A DNA stretch of 54,829 bases, from assembly GCA_902615855.1 (NCBI GenBank), contig CACMQN010000008.1, positions 1-54,829 on the forward strand, in the 5' to 3' direction. The stretch is from an uncultured Candidatus Actinomarina sp. (lineage in GTDB: Bacteria; Actinomycetota; Acidimicrobiia; Actinomarinales; Actinomarinaceae). Shown piece by piece: positions 1-10,867 of the stretch. The notes beneath the pieces were generated by a model, which saw only the letters and a list, made by a program, of their open reading frames with translations, had not been told where the DNA came from and searched no databases. The stretch's first letter is position 1. Every line of letters begins with the position of its first letter. The position numbers were made by a program, and so were the translations under genes.

Positions 1-1
1 A

Positions 2-316
2 TGGTACGAAATTAGAAACACTCCTTCTGTAATTGGCTTTGTAGGTTCTGGTAAAGTTCCTATCCCACTTTCAAAAAGAGAAGTTGAAAGAATTCTTGGA
101 ACCAATGAAGAAATCGAAGTTAAGAAGGAAAGTCCAAAATTCAAACCAGATTTTGAGGTTGGTGAAACTGTTCGTGTGACTACTGGGCCATTTGCAGATT
201 TCAATGGAATCATAGAGGAAATAAATTTAGACCAATCAAAAGTTACAGTATTAGTTAATATATTTGGAAGAGAAACACCTGTAGAGCTAGGCTTTACAGA
301 TATAGTTAAAAATTAA
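2..316 (+). CDS. nusG: Transcription termination/antitermination factor NusG, C-terminal part (5' end outside window)
   Basis: The frame beginning at base 2 is open to a TAA at 314-316 and gives about 104 residues. It starts in the end of the NGN domain (WYEIRNTPSVIGFVG) and runs through a linker into a KOW domain (FEVGETVRVTTGPFADFNG, then VLVNIFGRETPVEL). NusG binds RNA polymerase, modulates pausing and Rho action, and couples transcription to the leading ribosome. Its place directly before rplK is the classic secE-nusG-rplKA order. The start codon and most of the NGN domain lie upstream of the window. Confidence 0.95.
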   Translation, partial: WYEIRNTPSVIGFVGSGKVPIPLSKREVERILGTNEEIEVKKESPKFKPDFEVGETVRVTTGPFADFNGIIEEINLDQSKVTVLVNIFGRETPVELGFTDIVKN

Positions 317-322
317 TAAATT

Positions 323-748
323 ATGGCAAAAGAAGTTAAAGCAAAATTAAAATTACAGATTCCTGGTGGCGGAGCAACACCTGCACCACCTGTAGGCTCA
401 GCATTGGGACAATATGGTGTAAACATAATGGACTTTGTTCAAGCTTTTAACAATGATACATCAAGCAGACAAGGTGAAACAGTTCCTGTTGAAATTGTTA
501 TATATGAAGATAATTCATTTTCATTTGAAACAAAAACAGCTCCTGCATCTTATTTAATAAAAAAAGCAATTGGTTTAGAGTCTGGGTCTCCTGAACCACA
601 TAAAGAAAAAGTTGCATCAATTACTAAATCACAACTTGAAACAATCGCGGAAACAAAAATGAAAGATTTAAATGCGAACGATTTAGAAGCAGCAGTAAAA
701 ATTATTGCAGGAACAGCCAGATCAATGGGAGTCACTGTAGAAAACTAA
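323..748 (+). CDS. rplK: 50S ribosomal protein L11
   Basis: The product has 141 residues, the usual length. The N-terminal proline-rich segment ([30 protein letters not shown]) and the C-terminal rRNA-binding domain ([12 protein letters not shown] end) are typical. L11 binds the GTPase-associated region of 23S rRNA, helps factor-dependent GTP hydrolysis and is needed for RelA-type stringent sensing. It starts with ATG 6 nt after the nusG stop with no clear Shine-Dalgarno, so it is probably translated by coupling to nusG. It is followed by rplA. Confidence 0.98.
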   Translation: MAKEVKAKLKLQIPGGGATPAPPVGSALGQYGVNIMDFVQAFNNDTSSRQGETVPVEIVIYEDNSFSFETKTAPASYLIKKAIGLESGSPEPHKEKVASITKSQLETIAETKMKDLNANDLEAAVKIIAGTARSMGVTVEN

Positions 749-789
749 TATTTTGGGAGACAAAAGTCGACTGTACCAAAAGGAGAAAA

Positions 790-1476
790 ATGAAAAAACA
801 AGGTAAAAGATATAAAGCTATAAAAAACCAAATTCCTGAGGAAAAACAGGAAATTTCCAATGCTTTAAAAATTTGTAAAGAAACTGCTAATGCAAAGTTT
901 GATGAGTCCATTGATGTTGTCTTTTCTTTAAATTTAGACACAAAAGATCCAGAACAGAATATTAGAACAACTGTATCACTACCAAATGGAACTGGTAAAG
1001 ATGTAAGGATTGCTGTTTTTGCAGGAGGAGAGGCTTTAACTGAAGCAGAAAAAGCTGGTGCAGATATTGTTGGAGGTAAAGATTTAGCAACAAAAGTTTC
1101 GTCTGAAGAAAAACTCGATGCTGATATTGTGATTTCCACTCCTGAAATGATGGCTGAGGTAGGACAACTTGGTAAAATCCTTGGACCTCAGGGATTAATG
1201 CCAAATCCAAAAACTGGGACAGTTACCCCAAATGTCGCAAAGGCAGTTGAGGATTTTAAAAAAGGAAAAGTCGAGATTAAAAATGATAAGTTAGGAAATA
1301 TACATTTAAGCGTCGGAAAAGTTTCATTTGAAGAATCTAGTCTTCTCGAGAATTTTAATGAGGTCATTGCTGAAGTCAATAAAGCAAAGCCAGCCTCTGC
1401 AAAAGGTGATTATATTAAATCAGTATTTATATCTTCGACAATGGGCCCCTCGATCCCTATTGAGATAAATTCATAA
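790..1476 (+). CDS. rplA: 50S ribosomal protein L1
   Basis: The product has 228 residues and carries the L1 signature GKILGPQGLMPNPKTGTVT in the middle of the protein. L1 forms the mobile stalk that helps release deacylated tRNA from the E site. In many bacteria it also represses its own operon by binding the mRNA. The ATG at 790 has a good Shine-Dalgarno (AAAGGAGA, about 779-786). It lies 41 nt after rplK, and its stop is followed by the promoter and leader of rplJL. Confidence 0.98.
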   Translation: MKKQGKRYKAIKNQIPEEKQEISNALKICKETANAKFDESIDVVFSLNLDTKDPEQNIRTTVSLPNGTGKDVRIAVFAGGEALTEAEKAGADIVGGKDLATKVSSEEKLDADIVISTPEMMAEVGQLGKILGPQGLMPNPKTGTVTPNVAKAVEDFKKGKVEIKNDKLGNIHLSVGKVSFEESSLLENFNEVIAEVNKAKPASAKGDYIKSVFISSTMGPSIPIEINS

Positions 1477-1481
1477 TTCAC

Positions 1482-1510
1482 TTCCACTATTTTGCATTAA
1501 CATATATACT
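1482..1510 (+). promoter_or_regulatory. Putative promoter of rplJ-rplL
   Basis: TATACT at 1505-1510 is a strong -10 candidate. TTCCAC at 1482-1487, 17 nt upstream, is a weak -35. Transcription would begin near 1517, just before the L10-leader structure. The same TATACT hexamer precedes rpoB, rpsL, rplM and glmS. This is a prediction from spacing and shared hexamer only. Confidence 0.55.
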
Positions 1511-1526
1511 TCAGTAACAATTAAAA

Positions 1527-1600
1527 CCAAAGACCGATAGTGGCTTGCCTTAATTTCTATCGCAGGTAAAAAGATGGTCCTTGGTTGCAAGGATTTTTTT
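1527..1600 (+). ncRNA. Ribosomal protein L10 leader with overlapping intrinsic terminator
   Basis: CCAAAGACC (1527-1535) can pair with GGTCCTTGG (1576-1584) with one mismatch, closing an internal stem CGATAG (1535-1540)/CTATCG (1557-1562). This is the arrangement of the known L10 leader. TCCTTG (1578-1583) can instead pair with CAAGGA (1588-1593), followed by seven T residues that abut the rplJ ATG, which makes an intrinsic terminator. The two pairings are mutually exclusive. The right arm also contains AAGGA, the only Shine-Dalgarno for rplJ. L10(L12) binding to such leaders gives autoregulation; an attenuation mechanism is known for Bacillus subtilis rplJL. Confidence 0.8.
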
Positions 1601-2146
1601 ATGGTAAGAAAAGATAAAAAAGATAAAGTAAAAGAGCTTGAGGCCTTATTTCAGGAAGCAAACACTCTTGTACTATCAGAATATAGAGGACTGACTGTAA
1701 GTCAACAAACACAATTAAGAAGAAACCTGAAAAAAGCGGGAGCTTCTTTTAATGTTGTCAAGATGAGTCTTGCAAAAAGAGCTGCGTCTAATGTTGGGTT
1801 TGATGATATCTTAGATTATTTTTCAGGACCAACGGCAGTTACTGTTATTGAGTCAGATCCAGTTGAAGCAGCAAAAGTATTAAAAGAGTTTTCAAGTGAC
1901 AATGAGTCATTTGTAGTTAAAGGTGGGTTAATGGATCAAAAGCCACTATCTATTGATCAACTTAATGTACTGGCATCAATCGAACCAAAAGAAGTATTAC
2001 TTGCAAAAATTGCTGGCGGATTTAATGCTCCATTGAATAAATTTGCATATGCTTTAAAAGGTCTTACAAACAAAACAAGTTTTGCTTTACAGGCTCTTAT
2101 TGAAAAAAAAGAGTCCGGCGAAGAAATTAGTAAAGAGGAGGAATAA
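1601..2146 (+). CDS. rplJ: 50S ribosomal protein L10
   Basis: The product has 181 residues from ATG 1601 ([14 protein letters not shown]). An in-frame ATG at 1574 would add nine residues, but it lies inside the L10-leader stem, so 1601 is preferred. L10 anchors the L7/L12 stalk to 23S rRNA. The N-terminal rRNA-binding domain ([21 protein letters not shown]) and the C-terminal helix that carries L12 dimers ([13 protein letters not shown]) are both present. Its stop overlaps the rplL start by one base. Confidence 0.96.
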   Translation: MVRKDKKDKVKELEALFQEANTLVLSEYRGLTVSQQTQLRRNLKKAGASFNVVKMSLAKRAASNVGFDDILDYFSGPTAVTVIESDPVEAAKVLKEFSSDNESFVVKGGLMDQKPLSIDQLNVLASIEPKEVLLAKIAGGFNAPLNKFAYALKGLTNKTSFALQALIEKKESGEEISKEEE

Positions 2147-2532
2147 TGGCAAAAATGACAACAGAAGAAATATTAGGCGTTTTTGAAGAAATGTCTGTTC
2201 TTGAGCTTAAAGAGTTCTTGGATGCTTTTGAAGAAAAATTTGATGTCACTGCTGCTGCACCAGTTGCGGTTGCTGCAGCACCTGCTGGTGGCGGTGAAGC
2301 TGCCGGAGGAGACGAAGCAAAAGATTCTTTTGATGTTGTTTTAGCAGATGCTGGTGGACAAAAAATACAAGTTATCAAGGAAGTTAGAGGATTAACTAGC
2401 CTTGGCCTAAAAGAGGCAAAAGAACTTGTTGACGGTGCTCCATCAGATATTCTCACAGGTGCTTCTAAAGAAGATGCTGAAAAAGCTAAAGAAGCCCTTG
2501 AGGGTGCTGGCGCAACTGTAGAACTTAAATAA
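2146..2532 (+). CDS. rplL: 50S ribosomal protein L7/L12
   Basis: The product has 128 residues. It has the N-terminal dimerisation helix ([24 protein letters not shown]), an Ala/Gly-rich hinge at about 38-60 and the conserved C-terminal domain ([20 protein letters not shown]). L7/L12 recruits translation GTPases as multiple copies on L10. The ATG overlaps the rplJ TAA with AGGAGG just upstream (2136-2141), which should give the high translation needed for its multi-copy role. Confidence 0.98.
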   Translation: MAKMTTEEILGVFEEMSVLELKEFLDAFEEKFDVTAAAPVAVAAAPAGGGEAAGGDEAKDSFDVVLADAGGQKIQVIKEVRGLTSLGLKEAKELVDGAPSDILTGASKEDAEKAKEALEGAGATVELK

Positions 2533-2547
2533 TTTTTAACTTATTTG

Positions 2548-2576
2548 TTTACTTAAATATTAAGTACTAATATACT
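2548..2576 (+). promoter_or_regulatory. Putative rpoBC promoter
   Basis: TTTACT (2548-2553), a 17-nt spacer and TATACT (2571-2576) form a good sigma-70-type promoter. The downstream sequence CTTTCGGTAA (2581-2590) lies at nearly the same distance as TTTTTCGGTAA after the rpsL promoter, which suggests a shared initial-transcribed motif. No terminator was found between rplL and rpoB, so read-through is also likely. Confidence 0.6.
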
Positions 2577-2617
2577 GAATCTTTCGGTAACACATTTAAC
2601 ATTTTTGAGGAGGCTTG

Positions 2618-5600
2618 TTGTCCGCTGTTCAGAATTCTAGGCTTTCGTTTGCAAAAATTCCCAAAGTTCTAGATATTCCAGATTTATTAATTGTCCAAAA
2701 AGATTCGTTTAAATGGTTTATTGAAGAAGGATTAAAAGAAATTTTAGATGAAATTTCTCCTATTGAAGATTTTTCTGGGAGATTTTCACTTGAATTTTTA
2801 AACCATTTCTTTGAAGAACCACTTAAAAGTCTTGACGAATGTAAAATAACAGATTCTACTTATTCACAACCCTTATATGTGACTGCACAATTTTTAGATC
2901 GTGAAACTGGCCAGATTAAACAACAAACCGTTTTTCTTGGAGATTTTCCAATAATGTCAGACACAGGAACATTTATTATTAATGGAACTGAAAGGGTAAT
3001 TGTAAGTCAACTTGTGAGATCACCAGGTGTTTATTTCTCCCAAGAAATAGATAAAACTTCAGACAAAGAGATATTCATAGGAAAAATGATCCCTGGAAGA
3101 GGTGCCTGGCTTGAATTTGATACAGATAAAAGAGACACTGTTGGCGTAAGAGTTGACAGAAAAAGAAGACAACATATAACTGCTTTCTTAAGAGCTTTAG
3201 GAGTCATTGAAACAAAAGAAGAAGCTATTGAACTATTTGGTGATTACCCATCAATTCAAAATACAATTGAAAGAGACCCAGACACTACCTCCGAAGCTGC
3301 CTTAATTGATCTTTATAGAAAACTAAGACCTGGTGAACCAGCTACTGTTGAATCTGCAAGAAATCTTGTAAAGCAAATGTTCTACACTCCAAAGAGATAT
3401 GATTTAACAAAAGTTGGCAGGTATAAAGTTGAGCAAAAGCTTGGAAGAGATTATGGAGAAAAAGATGCAGAAACTTATTCAACTGAAGTTGAAGGCATGT
3501 TACAAATTGAAGATGTTATTGATACGATTAAATATGTCATTGCTCTCCATGCTCGTGAAGAATCATTTGTAAATAAACTTGGTAGAACAATTCCCGTTAG
3601 ACTCGATGATATTGATCATTTTGGAAATAGAAGAATAAGAACAGTTGGAGAATTGGTTCAAAATCAAGTTAGAGTTGGCCTAAGTCGATTAGAAAGAGTA
3701 GTTAGGGAGAGAATGACTACTCAGGAACCAGAAGCAATAACACCTCAATCATTAATTAACATAAGACCAATCCAAGCTTCTTTGAAAGAATTCTTTGGTA
3801 CAAGTCAATTGAGTCAGTTTATGGATCAACCTAATCCAATTGCAGCTTTAACTCACAGAAGAAGGCTTTCAGCTTTGGGTCCTGGTGGGTTATCTAGAGA
3901 ACGAGCAGGGTTTGAAGTTAGAGATGTTCACCCTTCTCACTATGGAAGAATGTGTCCGATTGAAACACCTGAAGGACCAAATATTGGGCTTATAGGCACC
4001 CTTGCTACATATGGTAGGGTTAACAGATTTGGATTTATCGAAACTCCTTATTGGAAAGTAGAGAATGGAGTCGTAAAAACTAACAAAGCAGTTTATCTCA
4101 CTGCTTCTCAAGAAGATGAATATACAATTGCTCAAGCAAATGCTCCTTTAAATGATGATGGAACTTTCAAAAACAAAAGAGTCTTATCAAGACAAAATGG
4201 GGGACAAGTCTCTTTCGTCAGTGATAAAGAAATTGAGTACATGGATGTGAGTCCGAAACAAATTTGTTCTGTTACAACTGCATTAATCCCTTTCCTTGAA
4301 CATGATGATGCAAACAGAGCTTTGATGGGTTCCAATATGCAGAGACAAGCCGTGCCTTTGGTAACTACAGAGGCACCATATGTTGGAACTGGTATGGAAG
4401 AGAACGTTGCACGAGATTCAGGTGAAGCTTTAATATCTCCAATTTCTGGTGAAGTAATGTCAGTAACTGGTGATGAAATAGTTGTTAAAGAACAAGAGAC
4501 AAATAAAAAACATACTTTTGAAGTCAGAAAATTTAAAAGATCAAATCAAGCTACTTCCGTAAATCAAAAACCATTGGTAAAAGCGGGCCTAAAAGTAAAA
4601 CCAGGTGATGTACTCGCTGATGGCCCAAGCACTCAAGGTGGAGAACTTGCATTAGGCAAAAATTTACTAGTTGCATATATGCCATGGGATGGATACAACT
4701 TTGAAGATTCAATAGTGATTTCAGAGCGTTTAGTTAAAGAGGATGTATTAACTTCTGTACATATTGCAGAACATGAAATTGAAGCCAGAGATACAAAACT
4801 TGGAGAAGAAGAGATAACTAGAGATATTCCAAACGTAGCAGAAGAAGTATTGATGGATCTTGATGAAATGGGAATCGTTAGGATTGGTGCGGAAGTAACA
4901 CCTGGTGATTATTTGGTAGGAAAAGTTACTCCAAAAGGAGAAACAGAGTTAACTCCTGAAGAAAGACTGTTAAGAGCAATATTCGGTGAAAAAGCAAGAG
5001 AAGTTAGAGATACTTCTTTAAGAGTTCCTCATGGTGAAAGAGGAAAGGTTATCGATGTACAGATATTAAGAAGAGATGATGGAGCAGACCTTCCACCTGG
5101 TGTAAATCAAAAAGTAAGAGTTTACGTAGCTATACAGAGAAAAATTCAAGTCGGAGATAAACTTTCAGGACGCCATGGTAACAAAGGAGTTATTTCAAAA
5201 ATAAATCCAGTAGAAGATATGCCATTTTTAGAAGATGGTACACCTGTAGATATATTGTTATCTCCTTTAGGTGTACCGAGCAGAATGAATCTTGGTCAAA
5301 TTTTAGAAACACACCTTGGTTGGGCAGCAAACGAAGGTTGGCAAGATTTTAAAGGCAAGTCTAAAGCCTCAGATGGAGCTAAACCAGGAACCTTAGTCTC
5401 AACTCCAGTATTTGATGGGGCAGATGAAAATGAAATTCATGAAATTTTGAGAAATGTAAACCCAAATAGGGATGGTAAATTACTTGTCGATGAAAATGGA
5501 AAAGCTGATTTATATGACGGTCGAACCGGTGAAAAGTTTGATTCAAAAATTACAGTTGGATACACATATATATTAAAACTTATTCATTTAGTAGATGAAA

Positions 5601-6007
5601 AGATTCACGCTCGTTCAACTGGCCCTTATTCAATGATTACACAACAACCACTTGGAGGAAAAGCTCAATTCGGAGGTCAAAGATTTGGAGAAATGGAAGT
5701 ATGGGCTCTTGAAGCTTACGGTGCAAGTTACGCACTTCAAGAACTTTTAACAATAAAATCTGACGACACAGTTGGAAGAGTAAAGGTTTACGAATCTATT
5801 GTAAAAGGTGATAATATTCCAGAACCAGGAATACCAGAGTCATTTAAAGTTTTATTAAAAGAAATGCAAAGTTTATGTCTCAATGTTGAAATTTTATCTG
5901 CTGGTGAAGAAATTTCCATGAAAGATATCAGTGACGAATATGTTAAAACAGCTGAAACATTGGGAATCGATATGACAAGACCTGAGGAAGATGAGGCTGA
6001 AGTATAA
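2618..6007 (+). CDS. rpoB: DNA-directed RNA polymerase subunit beta
   Basis: The product has about 1129 residues and is full length for a beta subunit without large insertions. The rifampicin region ([18 protein letters not shown], then [20 protein letters not shown]) keeps the Asp, His and Ser usually present in sensitive enzymes. The C-terminal part has [13 protein letters not shown] and the [28 protein letters not shown] clamp region. The start is TTG at 2618, four bases after the strong GAGGAGG at 2607-2613. TTG at 2615 is also in frame but too close to it. The gene overlaps rpoC by one base. Confidence 0.97.
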   Translation: MSAVQNSRLSFAKIPKVLDIPDLLIVQKDSFKWFIEEGLKEILDEISPIEDFSGRFSLEFLNHFFEEPLKSLDECKITDSTYSQPLYVTAQFLDRETGQIKQQTVFLGDFPIMSDTGTFIINGTERVIVSQLVRSPGVYFSQEIDKTSDKEIFIGKMIPGRGAWLEFDTDKRDTVGVRVDRKRRQHITAFLRALGVIETKEEAIELFGDYPSIQNTIERDPDTTSEAALIDLYRKLRPGEPATVESARNLVKQMFYTPKRYDLTKVGRYKVEQKLGRDYGEKDAETYSTEVEGMLQIEDVIDTIKYVIALHAREESFVNKLGRTIPVRLDDIDHFGNRRIRTVGELVQNQVRVGLSRLERVVRERMTTQEPEAITPQSLINIRPIQASLKEFFGTSQLSQFMDQPNPIAALTHRRRLSALGPGGLSRERAGFEVRDVHPSHYGRMCPIETPEGPNIGLIGTLATYGRVNRFGFIETPYWKVENGVVKTNKAVYLTASQEDEYTIAQANAPLNDDGTFKNKRVLSRQNGGQVSFVSDKEIEYMDVSPKQICSVTTALIPFLEHDDANRALMGSNMQRQAVPLVTTEAPYVGTGMEENVARDSGEALISPISGEVMSVTGDEIVVKEQETNKKHTFEVRKFKRSNQATSVNQKPLVKAGLKVKPGDVLADGPSTQGGELALGKNLLVAYMPWDGYNFEDSIVISERLVKEDVLTSVHIAEHEIEARDTKLGEEEITRDIPNVAEEVLMDLDEMGIVRIGAEVTPGDYLVGKVTPKGETELTPEERLLRAIFGEKAREVRDTSLRVPHGERGKVIDVQILRRDDGADLPPGVNQKVRVYVAIQRKIQVGDKLSGRHGNKGVISKINPVEDMPFLEDGTPVDILLSPLGVPSRMNLGQILETHLGWAANEGWQDFKGKSKASDGAKPGTLVSTPVFDGADENEIHEILRNVNPNRDGKLLVDENGKADLYDGRTGEKFDSKITVGYTYILKLIHLVDEKIHARSTGPYSMITQQPLGGKAQFGGQRFGEMEVWALEAYGASYALQELLTIKSDDTVGRVKVYESIVKGDNIPEPGIPESFKVLLKEMQSLCLNVEILSAGEEISMKDISDEYVKTAETLGIDMTRPEEDEAEV

Positions 6008-9000
6008 TGGATAAAATTTTTGACGAATTAAGCATCAGTCTTGCTACATCTGATCAAATGAGAAGTTGGTCTTTTGGAGAAGTAAAAAAACCTGAAACAA
6101 TAAATTACAGAACTTTAAAACCTGAAAAAGAAGGCCTTTTTGATGAGAGAATTTTTGGTCCAACTAAAGACTGGGAATGTTCTTGTGGACGATATAAAAG
6201 GATTCGATATAGAGGTATTGTCTGCGAAAGATGCGGTGTTGAAGTTACAAGACGTGAAGTTCGAAGAGAAAGAATGGGTCATATAGAGTTAGCTGCACCA
6301 GTAACTCATATTTGGTACTTCAAAGGTGTTCCCAGCAGATTAGGTTACTTTCTTGACATGTCACCAAAGGAATTAGAAAAAGTAATTTACTTTGCAGCAT
6401 ATCTTGTTGTTTCTGTCGATGACAAAAAGAGAACAAAAGATTTATCTGAGATTGAAGAAGCTGTTGAAGCAGAAGTAGAAATTGTAGAAGAAGAGTTTAC
6501 TGAATGGGAAGCTAAAAGACTTAAGCAAATGAAAGTTGAGATTAAAGCTATGGAAAACGCAAAAGTTCCTGAGGCTGAGATCCAGTTAAGAACTAAAGAG
6601 ATTGAAAAAGAGATCAAACAAAAGCAAGCAAAATCCGATGCTGAAATAAAAGTTATCCAAGAAGCATTTTCTACCTTAAAAACTTTAAAGCCAAAAACCT
6701 TAATTGAAAATGATACTCTTTGGCGTGAAATGATGGATAAATATGATGACTATTTTACAGGTGGTATGGGAGCTGAAGCAGTCAGAGAGCTTGTCCAATT
6801 AGTAGATCTTAAAGCTGAAATGGAAAAACTTAAAAGTGATTTAGATTCAAAATCAGCACAACGTAGACAAAGAGCAATTCAAAGAATGAAAGTTATAAAA
6901 CCTTTTGCTGACGGAAAAAACCCACCTGAAGCAATGATTTTAGAAGTGATTCCAGTAATACCTCCAGAGTTGCGTCCAATGGTTCAACTAGATGGTGGTA
7001 GATTTGCTACTTCTGATCTCAATGATTTATATAGAAGGTTAATTAATCGTAACAATAGATTAAAAAAATTAATTGAACTGGGCGCCCCAGACATAATCAT
7101 TAGTAACGAAAAAAGAATGCTGCAAGAATCCGTTGATGCTCTTTTTGATAACGGAAGAAGAGGAAGAGCAGTTGCAGGGGCAGGTGGACGAGGTCTGAAG
7201 TCTCTCTCTGATATGTTGAAAGGAAAGCAAGGAAGATTTAGACAAAACCTTCTTGGAAAAAGAGTTGATTACTCTGCAAGGTCAGTTATTGTTGTTGGTC
7301 CGCATTTAGACTTACAACAATGTGGATTGCCTAAAATGATGGCACTTGAGTTATTCAAGCCATTTGTTATGAAAAGGCTTGTTGAACTTGGTCTTGCCCA
7401 AAATATTAAATCTGCAAAAAGAATGGTTGAAAGATCACGTGCTCAAGTTTGGGATGTCCTTGCAGAAGTAATTGAAGAGCACCCGGTATTACTAAACAGA
7501 GCGCCTACTTTACATAGGCTTGGAATTCAAGCATTTGAGCCAATCCTTGTAGAAGGTAAAGCTATTCAAGTCCATCCGTTAGTTTGCGAAGCATTCAATG
7601 CTGATTTTGACGGTGACCAAATGGCAGTTCATGTTCCTTTATCGGCTGAAGCTCAAGCAGAAGCCAGAGTTTTGATGCTAGCTACAAATAACGTGTTATC
7701 ACCAGCTTCGGGTAATCCTATAGTATCTCCAAGTCAGGATATGGTAATAGGTCTTTATTATATTACAGAGTGTCATGACGAGCTAGATACTGCTAAGTAC
7801 GCATTTGCTGACTTAAATGAAGCGCAATTAGCTTATGAAGCAGGTCATATTTCTTTACAAACACCAATTAGGGTAAGAATAGGAGATTTGGCTGGATCTG
7901 AAGACATATATAACAAGATAAAAAATAGATTTTCTGAACTACTTACTCCAGAATATGTTTCAGGGGATACATTAACCAACACAACATTAGGAAGAATGCA
8001 TTTCAACTCTATATTGCCTGATGACTTTCCATATATTGAGGCCTCAGTAAGAAAACCAGAAATGAAAAAAATCATTTCGGAGGTTATTGAAACATATAAC
8101 AAAGCTGAATTGAGACAGTTCTTAGATTCAATGAAAAAAGTTGGTTTTAATTTTGGTGCAAAAGCTGGCTTATCCGTTGCAATGACAGATGTCAAAACAC
8201 CACCAACAAAAAACCAAATTCTTGAAAAATATGAAAATGAAGCAGAAAAAGTAGAAAAGCTTTATTTGGATGACATCATTACCGAAACTGAGCGAAAACA
8301 AAAAATTATAGAAATTTGGAATGAGGCTACAGATCAAGTTCAATATGCAATGAGTGAAGAGTTAGAGTCAGAAAGATTTAATCCTGTTGATATGATGGTT
8401 AAATCTGGAGCTAGAGGAAACATGATGCAAGTCAGACAGCTTGCTGGAATGCGAGGACTGGTTGCTAATCCTAAAGGAGATATCATTGAAAGACCTATAA
8501 AAAGTAATTTTAGAGAAGGAATGTCTGTCCTCGAGTATTTCATTTCTACTCACGGAGCTAGAAAAGGACTTGCCGATACTGCTTTAAGAACTGCTGACTC
8601 TGGTTATTTGACAAGGAGATTAGTTGATGTCGCTGCTGGTATTGTTGTAAAAAATAATGGCGATGAGAATATTGACTGGAGAGGTACTACTAAAAGCACA
8701 ATAGACGATGATGGAAGACCTAGCAAATATTTACATTCAACATTATTTGGAAGAGTCCTCAGCGAAGATATCAAAAAAGATAAAAAAACAATAGAGTTTG
8801 GAAATGGAAAAAAATTGACAAAGGGCACTTATATTGATGCAGAAGCACTTGATGTAATCGGAAAGTCAGGTGTGAAATCTGTTAAAGTTTTAACACCATT
8901 TAACTCTCTTGATCCAGAATCTATGGATCCTCTTTGTTATGGGTTTAGCCTTGCTTCTGGCAAACCTGTTGAGGAAGGAGAGGCAGTTGGAATTATTTCT

Positions 9001-9930
9001 GCACAATCAATTGGAGAACCTGGAACACAATTAACAATGAGAACTTTTCACACAGGAGGTGTCGTTGGTTTAGATATTACTTCTGGGCTTCCAAGAATTG
9101 TTGAACTTTTTGAAGCAAGAACACCAAAAGGTAAATCAGTCTTATCACTTATAAATGGAAAGATAAAATCGATTAATCAAACTGAAGAAGGCAATCGAAT
9201 ACTAACTATTCAGAATGAAAAAGAAGAAGTAGAGCTATTAGTTTTGAGAAGACAAACTCTTCTCGTAAATCAGGGAGACAGTGTTGAGGCTGGACAAGCT
9301 TTAACCACTGGTCCAAAAGATCCAAAAGAAGTCTTACAAATCAATGGAGTGCGCACATGCCAAGAATATTTGGTAGATGAAGTACAAAAAACTTATCGTG
9401 ATCAAGGAGTTGAAGTTCATGATAAACATGTTGAAATGATTGTAAGGCAAATGTTAAGAAGAGTAAGAATTGTTAGAGCTAATGATTCAGATTTCTTACC
9501 AAATGAATTGATTGATGCAACTTTATTTAGGAACATTAATCAAGAACTTGTAAAAGATGGCAAAACACCTGCAGAAGGTAGGCCTGAGCTGATGGGTATC
9601 ACAAAAGCTAGCTTGGCGACAGACTCATGGTTATCTGCAGCATCTTTTCAAGAAACAACAAGAGTACTAACTGAGGCAGCAATGAAGAAGAGTACTGATG
9701 CATTATCCGGATTAAAGGAAAATGTAATTATAGGTACGTTGATTCCTGCTGGTACTGGTTCCGAAGCTTATCAAAAACTGGTGCCTACTTTGCCTGGCGC
9801 TCAAGAAGTATCAGAAATAGGATTTGCGGCTACACCATCGGTATCTGATGATACAGATGATGATGGACTTCCAAATCCAGCACAATGGCTAGCTATGTTA
9901 GGTGAAGAAGGAGATGAAGATACAGAATAA
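6007..9930 (+). CDS. rpoC: DNA-directed RNA polymerase subunit beta-prime
   Basis: The product has 1307 residues. The N-terminal zinc site has Cys58, Cys60, Cys73 and Cys76, and the catalytic Mg-binding loop NADFDGD is at residues 531-537. The bridge helix/trigger loop region includes [22 protein letters not shown] Glu/Lys-rich segment at about 140-290 with [13 protein letters not shown] and [13 protein letters not shown] matches the insertion of actinobacterial RpoC and is a main taxonomic clue. The ATG overlaps the rpoB stop (TAATG), so the two subunits are translationally coupled. Confidence 0.98.
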   Translation: MDKIFDELSISLATSDQMRSWSFGEVKKPETINYRTLKPEKEGLFDERIFGPTKDWECSCGRYKRIRYRGIVCERCGVEVTRREVRRERMGHIELAAPVTHIWYFKGVPSRLGYFLDMSPKELEKVIYFAAYLVVSVDDKKRTKDLSEIEEAVEAEVEIVEEEFTEWEAKRLKQMKVEIKAMENAKVPEAEIQLRTKEIEKEIKQKQAKSDAEIKVIQEAFSTLKTLKPKTLIENDTLWREMMDKYDDYFTGGMGAEAVRELVQLVDLKAEMEKLKSDLDSKSAQRRQRAIQRMKVIKPFADGKNPPEAMILEVIPVIPPELRPMVQLDGGRFATSDLNDLYRRLINRNNRLKKLIELGAPDIIISNEKRMLQESVDALFDNGRRGRAVAGAGGRGLKSLSDMLKGKQGRFRQNLLGKRVDYSARSVIVVGPHLDLQQCGLPKMMALELFKPFVMKRLVELGLAQNIKSAKRMVERSRAQVWDVLAEVIEEHPVLLNRAPTLHRLGIQAFEPILVEGKAIQVHPLVCEAFNADFDGDQMAVHVPLSAEAQAEARVLMLATNNVLSPASGNPIVSPSQDMVIGLYYITECHDELDTAKYAFADLNEAQLAYEAGHISLQTPIRVRIGDLAGSEDIYNKIKNRFSELLTPEYVSGDTLTNTTLGRMHFNSILPDDFPYIEASVRKPEMKKIISEVIETYNKAELRQFLDSMKKVGFNFGAKAGLSVAMTDVKTPPTKNQILEKYENEAEKVEKLYLDDIITETERKQKIIEIWNEATDQVQYAMSEELESERFNPVDMMVKSGARGNMMQVRQLAGMRGLVANPKGDIIERPIKSNFREGMSVLEYFISTHGARKGLADTALRTADSGYLTRRLVDVAAGIVVKNNGDENIDWRGTTKSTIDDDGRPSKYLHSTLFGRVLSEDIKKDKKTIEFGNGKKLTKGTYIDAEALDVIGKSGVKSVKVLTPFNSLDPESMDPLCYGFSLASGKPVEEGEAVGIISAQSIGEPGTQLTMRTFHTGGVVGLDITSGLPRIVELFEARTPKGKSVLSLINGKIKSINQTEEGNRILTIQNEKEEVELLVLRRQTLLVNQGDSVEAGQALTTGPKDPKEVLQINGVRTCQEYLVDEVQKTYRDQGVEVHDKHVEMIVRQMLRRVRIVRANDSDFLPNELIDATLFRNINQELVKDGKTPAEGRPELMGITKASLATDSWLSAASFQETTRVLTEAAMKKSTDALSGLKENVIIGTLIPAGTGSEAYQKLVPTLPGAQEVSEIGFAATPSVSDDTDDDGLPNPAQWLAMLGEEGDEDTE

Positions 9931-9948
9931 AAACTTATAAAGAATTCA

Positions 9949-9977
9949 TTGTTGTAAGTTCAAATCTGTCATATACT
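9949..9977 (+). promoter_or_regulatory. Putative promoter of rpsL-rpsG-fusA-tuf
   Basis: TTGTTG (9949-9954), a 17-nt spacer and TATACT (9972-9977) give one of the best promoter matches in the window. It is followed by TTTTTCGGTAA, which is nearly repeated after the rpoB promoter. It lies in the 91-nt gap between rpoC and rpsL. Confidence 0.7.
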
Positions 9978-10021
9978 TCTTTTTCGGTAATAAAAAATTA
10001 AGTTTTAAGTTAGGAATTTTT

Positions 10022-10390
10022 ATGCCTACAACTCAGCAACTAGTGAGAAAAGGACGCAAGTCCAAGGTGATAAAAGAAAAAACACCTGGTCTCAAAGGTT
10101 CTCCACAAAGGAGAGGTGTTTGCACGCGAGTTTATACGGTCACACCAAAAAAACCTAACTCAGCCCTAAGAAAAGTATGTAGAGTCAGACTATCAACTGG
10201 TACTGAAGTTACGGCATATATTCCAGGTGAAGGTCATAATTTACAAGAACACTCGATCGTCTTAGTAAGGGGTGGAAGGGTTAAGGATCTTCCTGGAGTA
10301 AGGTATAAAGTAATTAGAGGTGCTTTAGACACAGCAGGTGTAACTGATAGAAAACAAGCTAGATCAAGATATGGAAGCAAGAGAGGTTAA
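10022..10390 (+). CDS. rpsL: 30S ribosomal protein S12
   Basis: The product has 122 residues. The decoding-site segment [24 protein letters not shown] and the [33 protein letters not shown] loop are intact, with the wild-type lysines usually changed in streptomycin resistance. S12 lines the A-site decoding centre. There is no strong Shine-Dalgarno before ATG 10022 (TAGGAATTTTT gives AGGA). It begins the str operon and is followed 5 nt later by rpsG. Confidence 0.98.
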   Translation: MPTTQQLVRKGRKSKVIKEKTPGLKGSPQRRGVCTRVYTVTPKKPNSALRKVCRVRLSTGTEVTAYIPGEGHNLQEHSIVLVRGGRVKDLPGVRYKVIRGALDTAGVTDRKQARSRYGSKRG

Positions 10391-10395
10391 ATACC

Positions 10396-10863
10396 ATGAG
10401 AAGAGGACCCTCATTTAAAAGAAAGCCTGAACCAGATCCTCTTTTTAAAAGTGTTCTAGTTTCACAATTAACAAATCAAGTTTTACTCGACGGAAAGAAA
10501 GATGTTGCAAGGAGTATTGTATATAAATCACTCGAACTAGTTGAAAAACAAGCTGGTGGGGACCCATTAAATGTTTTAAAAGCTGCATATGAAAATGTTA
10601 AACCTCAAATTGAAACGAAATCTCGAAGAGTCGGTGGTACAAACTATCAAGTTCCTATGGAAGTTCCACAAAGAAGAAGTACAACACTTGCTATTAGATG
10701 GATCGTTGATGCTGCACGAAAAAGAGGGGAAAAAACGATGTCTGATAGATTAGGGCGTGAATTATTAGATGCAAGTAATAATACTGGAGCTGCAGTAAAG
10801 AAAAAAGAAGATGTGCATAAAATGGCTGAATCGAACAGAGCTTTTGCTCATTACAGGTGGTAA
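10396..10863 (+). CDS. rpsG: 30S ribosomal protein S7
   Basis: The product has 155 residues, of the normal length. It contains the family signature around [24 protein letters not shown] and the C-terminal [14 protein letters not shown]7 nucleates assembly of the 30S head and contacts E-site tRNA and mRNA. It lies in the str operon between rpsL (5-nt gap) and fusA (4-nt gap). Confidence 0.98.
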   Translation: MRRGPSFKRKPEPDPLFKSVLVSQLTNQVLLDGKKDVARSIVYKSLELVEKQAGGDPLNVLKAAYENVKPQIETKSRRVGGTNYQVPMEVPQRRSTTLAIRWIVDAARKRGEKTMSDRLGRELLDASNNTGAAVKKKEDVHKMAESNRAFAHYRW

Positions 10864-10867
10864 CAAT

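Noticed and set aside
1574-1600. Upstream ATG start for rplJ.
   Set aside because: It lies inside the L10-leader stem and terminator hairpin. The conserved protein starts at 1601 after AAGGA.
10811-10867. Extended N-terminus for EF-G.
   Set aside because: The segment is an out-of-frame reading of the rpsG end. The family start [23 protein letters not shown] is at 10868.
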